Shown: one piece after another, positions 8,338-18,657 of the stretch
Numbering within the stretch: the stretch's first letter is position 1
Layout: every line of letters starts with the position of its first letter
Assembly: GCA_963791885.1 (NCBI GenBank)
Contig: CAWBUL010000006.1
Span: 2,108,001-2,172,000 of the forward strand
From: CAVSUZ01 sp963791885
Lineage (GTDB): Bacteria; Pseudomonadota; Alphaproteobacteria; Acetobacterales; Acetobacteraceae
Reading direction: 5' to 3'
Length of the DNA: 64,000 nucleotides
Made by a program: the position numbers and the translations under genes
Notes under the pieces: generated by a model
What the model was told of the DNA's origin: nothing
The model's input: the letters and a program-made list of their open reading frames with translations, nothing else
Database searches by the model: none

Positions 8338-9480
8338 TCACGCCCGGCCCTCGAAGAACTCCTTCACCTTCGTGAAGAACCCTTCCGTCTCCGGATGGTG
8401 GTCTTCGCTTTTCTGACCTTCGGCGTCGAATTCCTCCAGCAGCTCCTTCTGTCGCCGCGTCAGGTTCTGCGGCGTCTCCACCGCGACCTGAATGAACATG
8501 TCGCCGCGCGTGTTCCGTTGCAGGATGGAGAAGCCTTTGCCGCGGAGACGGAACTGATCGCCGGTCTGCGTGCCGGCCGGAACCTTCACTTTGGTTTTCC
8601 CGCCCTCGATCGTCGGCACTTCGACCTCACCGCCCAGTGCGGCGGTGGTCATGCGGACGGGTACACGCATGAGCAGGCTCGCCTGATCACGCTGGAAGAT
8701 CGGGTGCGGGCGGATGGCAACATGCACGTAGAGATCGCCGGGGGGCGCACCCGGCCCACCGGCTTCGCCTTCGCCCGGAAGGCGGATGCGTGTGCCGTCC
8801 TCGACACCGGCGGGGACCTGCACCTGCAGGCTGCGCTCCCTCTGAACGGTGCCGGCGCCATGGCAGGCGCGACACGGATTGCGGACCACGCGACCGCCGC
8901 CGTGGCAGGTGGGACAGGTTCGCTCCACCAGAAAGAAGCCCTGCTGTGCGCGCACCTTGCCGTGGCCCTGGCAAGTCGGGCAGGTCTCGGTGCTGCGGCC
9001 GCGATCCTCCGAGCCGGAGCCGCTGCAGGCGTCGCAGACCACGCGGGTGTTGATGCGGACGCCAACTTTTACGCCGGTGAATGCCTCGGCCAGATCGATT
9101 TCGACCGCATGGCGGATGTCGTTGCCGGCGCGCGCACGGCCCGGACCGCCTCGGCGGCCGCCCATGAATTCGCCGAACATCTGATCAAAAATATCGTTCA
9201 GGCCGCCGCCTTCGAAACCGAACCCGGCGCCGAAGGGGTTGCCGCCGCCGCCCTGTTCGAACGCCGCATGGCCGTAGCGGTCATAGGCCGCGCGCTTCTG
9301 CTCGTCCTTCAGGATTTCGTAGGCTTCGTTGACTTCCTTGAAATGCGCCTCGGCCTTCTGGTCGCCTGGATTGCGGTCCGGATGGTACTGCATGGCGAGC
9401 TTGCGATAGGCTTTTTTCAGCTCGTCGGCTGAAGCTTCGCGCGAGACGCCGAGCGTGGCGTAATAATCCTGCTTTGCCAT
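8338..9480 (-). CDS. dnaJ: Chaperone protein DnaJ
   Basis: This is a 380-aa class I (type A) Hsp40. The J-domain has the HPD motif in QYHPDRNPGDQKAE (residues about 32-45), followed by a Gly/Phe-rich linker. The zinc-binding region has four CxxCxGxG repeats: CDACSGSG, CPTCQGHG, CPTCHGGG and CRACHGAG. The C-terminal substrate-binding domain follows. DnaJ delivers unfolded clients to DnaK and stimulates its ATPase. It lies 88 nt downstream of dnaK with a strong hairpin in the gap, which could reduce DnaJ relative to DnaK. Confidence 0.98.
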   Translation of the reverse strand: MAKQDYYATLGVSREASADELKKAYRKLAMQYHPDRNPGDQKAEAHFKEVNEAYEILKDEQKRAAYDRYGHAAFEQGGGGNPFGAGFGFEGGGLNDIFDQMFGEFMGGRRGGPGRARAGNDIRHAVEIDLAEAFTGVKVGVRINTRVVCDACSGSGSEDRGRSTETCPTCQGHGKVRAQQGFFLVERTCPTCHGGGRVVRNPCRACHGAGTVQRERSLQVQVPAGVEDGTRIRLPGEGEAGGPGAPPGDLYVHVAIRPHPIFQRDQASLLMRVPVRMTTAALGGEVEVPTIEGGKTKVKVPAGTQTGDQFRLRGKGFSILQRNTRGDMFIQVAVETPQNLTRRQKELLEEFDAEGQKSEDHHPETEGFFTKVKEFFEGRA

Positions 9481-9497
9481 CTCAGCCTTTCATCACG

Positions 9498-9534
9498 AAA
9501 AGCGCGCCCGTGGGGCTAGCACGGGCGCGCTTTT
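9498..9534 (-). terminator. Terminator or attenuator between dnaK and dnaJ
   Basis: AAAAGCGCGCCCGTG (9498-9512) and CACGGGCGCGCTTTT (9520-9534) are perfect 15-nt complements around a 7-nt loop. In the minus-strand transcript the stem ends in UUUU, so it has the form of an intrinsic terminator. As dnaJ lies downstream, it probably acts by partial termination or as a 3'-end stabiliser for dnaK mRNA. Confidence 0.75.
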
Positions 9535-9568
9535 CAGTTCGGAAAAAGGGTCAGCCGCATATCACGGA

Positions 9569-11494
<1,926 letters not shown>

Positions 11495-11618
11495 GAGAAC
11501 TCCTTTTCAGCAGACGACGGCGGCCCGAAGCACCGCCGGCATCCCCATGCAGATTCCCTTGGGCGGATGACCCTTAGGATGACCCTTTGGGGGGGATTAC
11601 GGACGATTGATGGACCGG

Positions 11619-11648
11619 ATGTATTGAGCCGGCCGGGGTGTAACAAGG
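11619..11648 (-). promoter_or_regulatory. Possible heat-shock (RpoH-type) promoter of dnaK
   Basis: On the minus strand CCCTTGTT is followed after 13 nt by CTCAATACAT. The CTTG core and spacing fit a sigma-32 promoter loosely; the -10 is a weak match to CCCCATNT. No CIRCE inverted repeat was seen upstream of dnaK, which favours RpoH over HrcA control. Confidence 0.3.
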
Positions 11649-11757
11649 GCGGGACGGGGTGATTTTTGCGGTCGGATTCTGCTAACCGGCTGTAAACCTG
11701 AGTCTATTAGAATAGGACGGGATCCTGGGAATCGGCGCGAGGGTCAAGCCGGCCGCG

Positions 11758-12879
11758 CTATGAGGGACGGATCTTCCGCAGCGGCGCATACGGAGCGAGG
11801 TCCAGCGTCATCGGCTGCCCGAGGATTGCTTCCGCCAACAGCCGCCCGGTCAGCGGGCCGAGTGTCAGACCGGTTCCGCCGAGCCCGGTTGCGACAAACA
11901 GGCCGGGCACCTCTGGCACGGGCCCCAGGAGCGGCATGAGATCGGCTGCCAGCGGCCGAAAGCCGACGCGCCATTCGATCACACCCATCGCGCCCAGCCC
12001 AGGAGCCACGCGAAGCGCGTCAGTCAACACCTGTGCCTGGCCGGCCGCGGTCAGCTGGTAATCGAAGCCCGATCCGATTTCACGGGTAGCCCCGGCGACG
12101 ACCCGGCCGCCTTCGAACGCGACCAGATAGTGTCCGGCAACGGGAAGTGGCAGCACCGATGGCCAAGCTGCCGTCTCGACTGGCGTGCGCAGATGCACGA
12201 TCTGACCGCGCTGCGGCGCCACCGGCAAAGCGATTCCGATCTGCGCCAGCAATGCGGCGCTCCAAGCGCCGGCAGCGATCAGCACAGCATCCGCTGGCAG
12301 GTCCTCGCTCCCAGCCCGCACGCCGATGCGATCGCCGTTCCGGAACAGGCTTGCTTCGCCTTCTCTCTCACAAGCTCCATGGCGCACGGCGGCCCGCCGC
12401 AGCGCCGCTGTCAGCCGCCGGCCATCGACACGCGCCCCACCGCTGACATGCACCGCTGCCAGGGCCGGATGCAGCGGCGGGAAAGCCGTCCGCGCCTGGG
12501 CTGGGTCCAAAAGGGAGACCTCGCCCATTTCCGGCGCGGCGGTCCGCCGGCTCAGGAGATCCCGCGCCACCCGTCGAAGCGTCGCCGGATCCTCGTTCAC
12601 GATGAGGGCGCCGCAACGCGCATACCCTGTATCGCTCTCCCCATCCTCGGCGAGCGCCGCAATCATGGCCGGGTAATCGCGTCCGGCCGCATCGCCCCGG
12701 CGATGCCAGTCCGGGTCAGGCGCACTGCTGCCAGCCCAGGGCGCGACGATCCCGGCCCCGGCCGCGGTCGCGCGCCCTTCCAGTGAAGCGTCGATCAGCA
12801 CCAGCTTCGCGCCAGCCCGCGCGAGGTGCCAGGCTGCGCTGGCCCCGACGATGCCGGCCCCGACAATCACAACGCGCAT
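11758..12879 (-). CDS. FAD-dependent oxidoreductase (DadA/glycine oxidase-like)
   Basis: The 373-aa protein starts MRVVIVGAGIVGASAAWHLA, the FAD-binding GxGxxG fold, followed by an acidic residue at the end of beta-2 (VLIDAS). The C-terminal FAD-contact segment FVATGLGGTGLTLGP is typical of the DAO family (D-amino acid oxidase, glycine oxidase, sarcosine oxidase). The substrate is probably a small amine or D-amino acid, but this is not resolved. It begins 3 nt after the uracil-DNA glycosylase stop and is likely the last gene of a three-gene minus-strand operon. Confidence 0.85.
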   Translation of the reverse strand: MRVVIVGAGIVGASAAWHLARAGAKLVLIDASLEGRATAAGAGIVAPWAGSSAPDPDWHRRGDAAGRDYPAMIAALAEDGESDTGYARCGALIVNEDPATLRRVARDLLSRRTAAPEMGEVSLLDPAQARTAFPPLHPALAAVHVSGGARVDGRRLTAALRRAAVRHGACEREGEASLFRNGDRIGVRAGSEDLPADAVLIAAGAWSAALLAQIGIALPVAPQRGQIVHLRTPVETAAWPSVLPLPVAGHYLVAFEGGRVVAGATREIGSGFDYQLTAAGQAQVLTDALRVAPGLGAMGVIEWRVGFRPLAADLMPLLGPVPEVPGLFVATGLGGTGLTLGPLTGRLLAEAILGQPMTLDLAPYAPLRKIRPS

Positions 12880-12882
12880 GCG

Positions 12883-13521
12883 TCAGGGTGTCCCGCGAAC
12901 CCGTTCCGTCAATGCCGCCACCACCGCCTCGAACATCTCCGCCGTCAGCCGCCCCGTGTTCGTGTTGTACCGCGACACATGATAGCTGTCCGCCAGAACC
13001 GTCCCGTCCGGCAGCAGGTGCATCGCGCCGTGCGCGAAAGGCATGCGGGCGAGGGGAATGCCTTTCGTCCGTAGCAGAGCGCCGTGGCCGACGACACCCA
13101 ACGCAAGAATTCCCCGGACCCGCCCCATCGCCGCAAGTTCGTCCGCGAGGAAGCGGTTGCAGGTCCGGATTTCAGCCGGCGTGGGCAGGTTCTCGGGCGG
13201 CACGCATCGGACGGAATTGACGATCCGGCAATCCACCAGTTCGAGACCGTCATCCGGAGAAGCTGAGTAGGTTCCCTTCGTCAGCCCGAAGCGGGACAGC
13301 GTCTCGTATAGCAACACGCCGGCATAATCGCCGGTGAATGGCCGACCGGTGCGGTTCGCGCCCTTCAGCCCCGGCGCCAAACCCACAATGGCCAGCCGAG
13401 CGTCCATCGGTCCGAAGCCGGGAACCGGCGCGTTGTGCCAGTCGGGAAAGGCCGTCCGGTTCGCGGCGCGGTAGGCGACCAGCCGAGGGCAGAGGGGACA
13501 GTCCCGGTCCGGTCCGATCAC
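12883..13521 (-). CDS. Uracil-DNA glycosylase, family 5 (UdgB type)
   Basis: The 212-aa protein has CPLCPRL near the N-terminus (part of an Fe-S cluster site), GLAPGLKGANRTGRPFTGD (residues about 47-65) and DSYHVSRYNTNTGRLT near the C-terminus. These are the active-site motifs of family 5 UDGs, which remove uracil and some other deaminated bases from DNA. The His in DSYHVSRYNTNTG is in the position of the catalytic-loop His; the usual Pro after it is Val here. It overlaps the NYN gene by 4 nt (ATGA). Confidence 0.85.
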   Translation of the reverse strand: MIGPDRDCPLCPRLVAYRAANRTAFPDWHNAPVPGFGPMDARLAIVGLAPGLKGANRTGRPFTGDYAGVLLYETLSRFGLTKGTYSASPDDGLELVDCRIVNSVRCVPPENLPTPAEIRTCNRFLADELAAMGRVRGILALGVVGHGALLRTKGIPLARMPFAHGAMHLLPDGTVLADSYHVSRYNTNTGRLTAEMFEAVVAALTERVRGTP

Positions 13522-14126
13522 GCCGTGTCGGGCGGCTGGAACGGATCGGCCGGGGTTGCCCGCGGCGGGCCGCCTGGCCGTGGCGGCCGCGGCTCGGTCT
13601 GCCGGCGGGTGAAGTTTTCGGCAATTTCGGCGAGCTCCAGGAACTGATCGGCCTGACGTCTCAATTCATCGGCGACCATCGGGGGCGTGGTACGGATGGA
13701 GGATACAACCGACACGCGCACACCCTTCCGCTGCACCGCCTCGACCAGGCGGCGGAAATCCGAATCACCGCTGAACAGCACCGCATGATCGATGCGCGGC
13801 GCGAGCTCCAGCATGTCCACCGCGACCTCGATATCCATATTGCCTTTGATGCGCCGCCGCCCGGCGGCGTCAGTGAACTCCCGCGCCGGCTTGGTCACGA
13901 GGCTATAGCCGTTATAGGCCAGCCAATCGGTCAGCGGTTTAAGAGGGGAGTAATCCTCCGTGTCCAGCAAGGCCGAATAATAATAGGCCCGAATGACGTG
14001 CGCCTGCTTGCGGAAGTAGGCGAGCAAGTTCCGATAATCCACATCGAAGCCGAGATTGCGTGATGCGGAGTAGAGATTGGCGCCATCGATGAAAAGGGCG
14101 ACGCGTTCCGTGGGCAAAAATAACAT
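13518..14126 (-). CDS. NYN domain (LabA/DUF88-type) protein
   Basis: The 202-aa protein opens with ERVALFIDGANLYSASRNLG and has VAVDMLELAPRIDHAVLFSG and DSDFRRLVEAVQRKG. These carry the conserved acidic residues of the NYN/PIN-like nuclease fold (Asp in DGAN, Asp in SGDSDF). The family is predicted to act on RNA, and several members are RNases. The tail is Pro/Arg-rich (RPPRPGGPPRA), which suggests a flexible nucleic-acid contact. First gene of the NYN-udg-FAD oxidase group. Confidence 0.85.
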   Translation of the reverse strand: MLFLPTERVALFIDGANLYSASRNLGFDVDYRNLLAYFRKQAHVIRAYYYSALLDTEDYSPLKPLTDWLAYNGYSLVTKPAREFTDAAGRRRIKGNMDIEVAVDMLELAPRIDHAVLFSGDSDFRRLVEAVQRKGVRVSVVSSIRTTPPMVADELRRQADQFLELAEIAENFTRRQTEPRPPRPGGPPRATPADPFQPPDTA

Positions 14127-14260
14127 GGCAGGTCCTAGGATACGAAAAGGGCAAATGAACGATCAGAGAGAGAACAGCTGGTCCAGACGTAACCCGAAAC
14201 GATTATGTCACCTTTCCGTTGCAATGGAAATGCAGGCCGCTGACGAATGTTGCTGATGGC

Positions 14261-14752
14261 ATGCTGCTGGTAGGATTGGGCGCTAACCTGCCACACCAAG
14301 GGGGGACCGCCTTGGACACGTGTCGCTGGGCCGCCACCCGCCTCGATTGCATCGCTGGTCTTCGCCTGTGCGCGCTCTCGCGCTGGCACCGTACCACGCC
14401 GGTCCCACCGAGCGGCCAGCCTGACTACATCAACGCCGTCGCCCATCTCACCGGCTCCATCGCCCCCGAGGCCCTGCTCCTCGCGCTTCAAGCCATCGAG
14501 GCCGAGGCCGGGCGGCAGCGAAGCGTGGCCAATGCGGCTCGCACGCTCGATCTCGACATTATCGCGATGGACCAGATCGTCCGTGACGCGCCCGACCCGG
14601 TGCTGCCCCACCCGCGGGCGCACCAGCGCGGTTTCGTGCTGCGCCCCCTGGCCGATGTCGCGCCTGACTGGTTTCATCCGCGCCTCCGGCTTCCCCTGTC
14701 AGCGCTGCTGAACGCCGTCGATATGACTGGCGTCGCGCCTCTGGGCTGCTGA
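14261..14752 (+). CDS. folK: 2-amino-4-hydroxy-6-hydroxymethyldihydropteridine diphosphokinase
   Basis: HPPK transfers pyrophosphate from ATP to 6-hydroxymethyl-dihydropterin in folate synthesis. The ATG at 14261 gives MLLVGLGANLPHQGG, the expected first strand; the frame is open 14 codons further upstream without a better start. The signature RTLDLDIIAMD (residues about 93-103) and LPHPRAHQRGFVLRPL (about 115-130) bind ATP/Mg and pterin. The length, 163 aa, is normal. It heads the plus-strand folK-rpoZ-spoT-acpS run, an arrangement common in alphaproteobacteria. Confidence 0.93.
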   Translation: MLLVGLGANLPHQGGTALDTCRWAATRLDCIAGLRLCALSRWHRTTPVPPSGQPDYINAVAHLTGSIAPEALLLALQAIEAEAGRQRSVANAARTLDLDIIAMDQIVRDAPDPVLPHPRAHQRGFVLRPLADVAPDWFHPRLRLPLSALLNAVDMTGVAPLGC

Positions 14753-14756
14753 TTTC

Positions 14757-14784
14757 TTGCGCTTTCTGCTGCCCGTGCTTAAAT
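14757..14784 (+). promoter_or_regulatory. Possible sigma-70 promoter of rpoZ
   Basis: TTGCGC and TTAAAT are separated by 16 nt, ending 40 nt before the rpoZ start. The match is fair at both boxes and lies in the only AT-rich stretch of the gap. Confidence 0.35.
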
Positions 14785-14824
14785 CATCGGCTAACCCCCG
14801 AATTGACTGCGGAGATACCGGCGC

Positions 14825-15226
14825 ATGGCGCGCGTAACCGTTGAAGATTGCGTTCAGAAAATTCCCAACCGCTTCGAACTCGTGCTGCTCGCCGCCCAGC
14901 GGGCACGTAACGTCAGTCGCGGCGAGGAACTGACCGTCGACCGCGATAACGACAAGAACCCTGTCGTCGCCTTGCGCGAAATCGCCGATGAAACCATTGA
15001 TCTCGCTCGGATAGAGCAGGACCTGATCCGCTCGTTGTCGCGGGTTCCGGAGCCTGAGCCGGCGGATGAGGAGGTACTGGATCTCATTCCGACCGACCAG
15101 AACATCTTCGGCCTGCAGGACGTGACCGCCGAGGAGGAGGCCGCGAACCTGCCCGTTGAAGGCGAGGATATGTCGCCCGACGACATCGAGGCCGCGATCG
15201 AGGCGGAACTCGGCGGCCGCCGATAG
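14825..15226 (+). CDS. rpoZ: DNA-directed RNA polymerase subunit omega
   Basis: This is a 133-aa omega subunit, which helps assembly of the beta' subunit and in many bacteria forms a (p)ppGpp site. MARVTVEDCVQKIPNRFELV and AAQRARNVSRG (residues 1-32) are the conserved core, followed by KNPVVALREIADE. The acidic C-terminal extension (about residue 75 onwards) is typical of alphaproteobacterial omegas. It is followed 7 nt later by the (p)ppGpp synthetase/hydrolase gene, a functional pairing. Confidence 0.97.
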   Translation: MARVTVEDCVQKIPNRFELVLLAAQRARNVSRGEELTVDRDNDKNPVVALREIADETIDLARIEQDLIRSLSRVPEPEPADEEVLDLIPTDQNIFGLQDVTAEEEAANLPVEGEDMSPDDIEAAIEAELGGRR

Positions 15227-15233
15227 GAGATTT

Positions 15234-17492
15234 GTGACGCCGGCGGACCCTTCGGAACAGGTCTTCGCCCCAGAGGGATTGGGGAAGGGATTAGGCCGGG
15301 GCGAGGTCGATACGCTCGAGCGTCCCTCGATTGTTCGGCAATTCGAATTGACGGAGAAGGTCCACGCCTACGACCCTAAGGCGGATACGGGTCTGATTGA
15401 TGCTGCCTACGTATTGGCCATGCAGGCGCACGGGTCGCAGAAACGCGACAACGGCGATCCCTACATCACCCACCCGCTGGCGGTCGCCGACATTCTCGCC
15501 GGCTACCGCCTCGACACCGCCAGCATCGCCACCGGTCTGCTGCATGACGTGATCGAGGATACGCCCGTCAAACTGCGGGACCTCGAAGGCCGCTTCGGCA
15601 AGGAGGTGGCAGGGTTGGTGGATGGGGTGACCAAGCTCACCCGCCTGGAACTTCAGTCCGATCGCACCAAGCAGGCTGAGAATTTCCGCAAGCTCGTCCT
15701 GGCCATGAGCCGGGATATCCGCGTGCTGCTGGTGAAGCTCGCGGACCGCCTGCACAACATGCGGACGCTCCGGTTTGTTACCGACCCGGAGCGACGCACG
15801 CGGATCGCCCGTGAGACGATGGAGATCTATGCCCCGCTCGCCGAGCGGATCGGTATGGATACGCTGAAGACGGAACTTCAGACGCTCGCCTTTCGCCACC
15901 TGGAGCCTGAGGCCTACGCCACTATTCAGGCTCGGCTGAACTTCCTGCGCGGTCAGGGCGCCGACGTGATCGAGGAGGTGCGGGCCGAGCTCCGCCGGGT
16001 CTGCGAGGATGCCGGGGTGCAAGTACTTGAAGTTACAGGCCGGGAGAAATCCCTCTTCTCCATCTGGGAGAAGATGCAGCAGCGCAACGTGGCCTTCGAA
16101 CAGCTATCCGACATCATGGCGTTTCGCATCGTCGTGCCGACCAAGGAGGCCTGCTACGCCGCGCTCGGTGCGGTGCATTCGGCGTTTCCGGTGATCGCCG
16201 GACGCTTCAAGGATTATATCTCGACGCCGAAATCGAACGGCTATCAGAGTGTGCACACCGGGGTCACACTGCGCGAGCCGCGCAACCAGAAAATCGAAGT
16301 GCAGATCCGCACGCTGGAAATGCACGAGATTGCTGAAGCAGGCGTTGCGGCGCACTGGCTGTACAAGCAGGACGATGCCTCGGCGAAGGATCTGCATCAG
16401 TTCCGCTGGGTGCAGGACCTACTTGAGATCCTCGAAAATTCCGCCGCGCCGGATGAGTTCCTGGAGAACACCAAACTCGAACTCTACGGCGACCAGGTCT
16501 TCTGCTTCACGCCAAAAGGGCAGTTGATTCAGCTGCCGCGCGGAGCGACACCCGTCGACTTCGCGTACGCCGTGCACAGCCAGATCGGCGACACCTGTGT
16601 CGGGGCGAAGGTGAACGGCCGGCTGATGCCGCTGCGCTATCAGCTGCAGAACGGCGATCAGGTCGAGATCATGACCGCGCGCGGGGGCACGCCGTCGCCG
16701 CAATGGGAACGCTTCGTCGTCACCGGGAAGGCGCGCGCGCGGGTCCGCCGGTTTGTGCACCAGCAGCAGCGGCATGAGCATCTGGAAGCAGGGCGTGCCG
16801 AACTCGCCAAGGCGTTCCGGCAGGCCGGCGCGGACGGGTCCGACAAGGCGCTGGAACCCGCGCTGAAGGTACTGAAATTCGCCGCGGTCGATGACCTCGC
16901 CATCGCGGTCGGGAACGGCAATATCGGGCCGCGTGACGTGGTGCACGCCGCCTATCCTGAACTCCGCCAATCACCACGCGCGCCGCGTGTCATTCCCACG
17001 CTGCCGCCGCGCCCCAGCTCACGGACGACGCGCCACGATATCGGCATGCCCATTACCGGGCTGGTTCCTGGGATGGCCTACCACTTCGCCGGTTGCTGCC
17101 ACCCGGTGCCGGGCGACGAGATCGTCGGCATTGTCGCCACCGGCAAGGGCGTCACCATCCACGCGCGAGACTGCCAGACGCTGGAAGGCTTCTCCGCCAC
17201 ACCAGAGCGCTTCATCGACGTGAGCTGGAGCGCGGAAGCTGCAAAAGGGGGCGCGCATACTGCGCGTATCAGCGTCATCGCGGAGAACGAACCCGCCGCG
17301 CTGGGCGATTTGACGAACGCCCTGGCGAAGCAAGAGGGTGCGATCGCCAACCTCAAGATCGTCAACCGCCAACAGGATTTCGTGGAAATCCTGGTCGATG
17401 TGGACGTGCGGGATGTCGGACATCTCGGCCGCGTCATCGCGGGCCTGCGCGGCGTGTCGCGCATCAAGAGTGTCGAGCGCGCGAAGGGCTGA
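15234..17492 (+). CDS. spoT: Bifunctional (p)ppGpp synthetase/hydrolase (RelA/SpoT family)
   Basis: The GTG at 15234 was chosen because TAGGAGA lies just before it; the open frame continues upstream only through the rpoZ tail. The product is 752 aa. The HD hydrolase has HGSQKRDNGDPYITHPLA (about residue 64) and HDVIEDT (about 104), so hydrolysis looks intact. The synthetase has DYISTPKSNGYQSVHTGV (about 327). TGS (FCFTPKGQLIQLPRGATPVDFAYAV region) and C-terminal ACT domains follow. It is the single Rel enzyme expected in alphaproteobacteria and controls the stringent response. It overlaps acpS by 1 nt. Confidence 0.96.
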   Translation: MTPADPSEQVFAPEGLGKGLGRGEVDTLERPSIVRQFELTEKVHAYDPKADTGLIDAAYVLAMQAHGSQKRDNGDPYITHPLAVADILAGYRLDTASIATGLLHDVIEDTPVKLRDLEGRFGKEVAGLVDGVTKLTRLELQSDRTKQAENFRKLVLAMSRDIRVLLVKLADRLHNMRTLRFVTDPERRTRIARETMEIYAPLAERIGMDTLKTELQTLAFRHLEPEAYATIQARLNFLRGQGADVIEEVRAELRRVCEDAGVQVLEVTGREKSLFSIWEKMQQRNVAFEQLSDIMAFRIVVPTKEACYAALGAVHSAFPVIAGRFKDYISTPKSNGYQSVHTGVTLREPRNQKIEVQIRTLEMHEIAEAGVAAHWLYKQDDASAKDLHQFRWVQDLLEILENSAAPDEFLENTKLELYGDQVFCFTPKGQLIQLPRGATPVDFAYAVHSQIGDTCVGAKVNGRLMPLRYQLQNGDQVEIMTARGGTPSPQWERFVVTGKARARVRRFVHQQQRHEHLEAGRAELAKAFRQAGADGSDKALEPALKVLKFAAVDDLAIAVGNGNIGPRDVVHAAYPELRQSPRAPRVIPTLPPRPSSRTTRHDIGMPITGLVPGMAYHFAGCCHPVPGDEIVGIVATGKGVTIHARDCQTLEGFSATPERFIDVSWSAEAAKGGAHTARISVIAENEPAALGDLTNALAKQEGAIANLKIVNRQQDFVEILVDVDVRDVGHLGRVIAGLRGVSRIKSVERAKG

Positions 17493-17899
17493 TGATCCTC
17501 GGGCTGGGATCCGACATCATCGATATCCGCCGGATGGAGGCGGTGATTGCACGCCACGGGGACCGCTTCCTGGAACGCATCTTCACACCGGTCGAACGTG
17601 CCAAGGCGGAGCGCCGGACCGAGAAGATCCGCGCCGCCACCTATGCGAAGCGCTTTGCGGCGAAAGAGGCGGCGGCTAAAGCGCTGGGTACCGGCTTTCG
17701 TCAGGGCGTATTCTTCTCCGACCTTGGCGTGGTGAATTTGCCGTCGGGCCAGCCGACACTGCACATGACCGGCGGAGCGGCAGAACGTCTCGCGCATATC
17801 ACCCCGCCGGGGATGCAGGCTGAGGTGGCGCTGACCATGACGGATGAATATCCCTATGCGTACGCGCAGGTGATCATCTCGGGGGTGCCTCTTCGGTAA
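17492..17899 (+). CDS. acpS: Holo-[acyl-carrier-protein] synthase
   Basis: AcpS attaches 4'-phosphopantetheine from CoA to the acyl carrier protein. The 135-aa protein starts MILGLGSDIIDIRRME, with the Mg-binding Asp in GSDIIDI, and has AKRFAAKEAAAKALGTG (residues about 51-67), with the catalytic Glu. The length is normal. It starts on the last base of the spoT stop (TGATG), so translation is probably coupled. A short GC hairpin follows the stop. Confidence 0.96.
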   Translation: MILGLGSDIIDIRRMEAVIARHGDRFLERIFTPVERAKAERRTEKIRAATYAKRFAAKEAAAKALGTGFRQGVFFSDLGVVNLPSGQPTLHMTGGAAERLAHITPPGMQAEVALTMTDEYPYAYAQVIISGVPLR

Positions 17900-17901
17900 G
17901 C

Positions 17902-17924
17902 GGCCGCTGCGGCCCTCCTTTTAT
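17902..17924 (+). terminator. Putative terminator after acpS
   Basis: GGCCG (17902-17906) and CGGCC (17910-17914) form a short stem followed by CTCCTTTTATT. It lies between convergent acpS and the LolA-like gene. Confidence 0.45.
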
Positions 17925-18520
17925 TAGAGATCAAAGAGTGACGGGTTCACCGGAACATTCGGCGTCACGTCAAACAATGAGAGCTGGGTCACGCCGCCCC
18001 CGGCATCGACCATGCGAATGTATTGAAGCGCAAAGGGTGTGCGGGAGAAGACCAGCGTCAGTGATCCCTGTTGCGGCGCCGCCGTCTGCGCAACGGTGAC
18101 GGACAGCTGTGCGGCGTCGTTCTGGACGCCCATTACGGTCACTGGTCCGGAGAGATTGATTGTGGGCGCCAGGATGATCGAGAGTGGCGTTTCTGCAAGC
18201 GGCAAAGTGGTTGAGGCCTGATTGCTCGCATCATAGAGCAGCACTGTTCCATCGGCCGTCACCAGCGCCAGGGTGCTCGGCGGCGCATATTGCAGCCGCA
18301 GCCGGCCCGGCCGATCCATCCACAGCGTACCTCGAGATGTGGCTCCATTCGGCCATACCTGGACGAAGCTCGCACGCAGTGTGCGGATCGAATTGAGGTA
18401 TTGCTGGGCCCGTGCCACCTCCGCCATGTCCGAGGGCGATAACGTTGGCTGCGCCGCCATTTGCGCACACCCAGCGATGGGTAAAAGGAACAGAACCGCC
18501 AGTATCGACCGTCTAAACAT
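17924..18520 (-). CDS. LolA-like outer-membrane lipoprotein carrier protein
   Basis: The ATG at 18520 gives a signal MFRRSILAVLFLLPIAGC. The mature part has LNSIRTLRASFVQ, GTLWMDRPGRLRLQY and LVTADGTVLLYD, the strand pattern of LolA, which carries lipoproteins across the periplasm. Total 198 aa, close to the family norm. Unusually, LPIAGC is a perfect lipobox, which predicts a lipid-anchored protein rather than a soluble chaperone. A weaker reading is another LolA-fold protein. Upstream frame extension to 18643 looks non-coding. Confidence 0.8.
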   Translation of the reverse strand: MFRRSILAVLFLLPIAGCAQMAAQPTLSPSDMAEVARAQQYLNSIRTLRASFVQVWPNGATSRGTLWMDRPGRLRLQYAPPSTLALVTADGTVLLYDASNQASTTLPLAETPLSIILAPTINLSGPVTVMGVQNDAAQLSVTVAQTAAPQQGSLTLVFSRTPFALQYIRMVDAGGGVTQLSLFDVTPNVPVNPSLFDL

Positions 18521-18657
18521 CTTTGCTCCGTCAAACGCCGGACAATCAGGCTGTTGTCCCGCCTTGGCGCTCGATATGCCGGCACCAGCAGGGCTGCAAG
18601 ATAATCGCTTGGTGGGTCTCCCTCCCACCAGGAGCGATGACACGTTTCTTGCGCCGA

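Noticed and set aside
11495..11757. CIRCE element before dnaK
   Set aside because: No TTAGCACTC-N9-GAGTGCTAA or near match was found on either strand of the gap.
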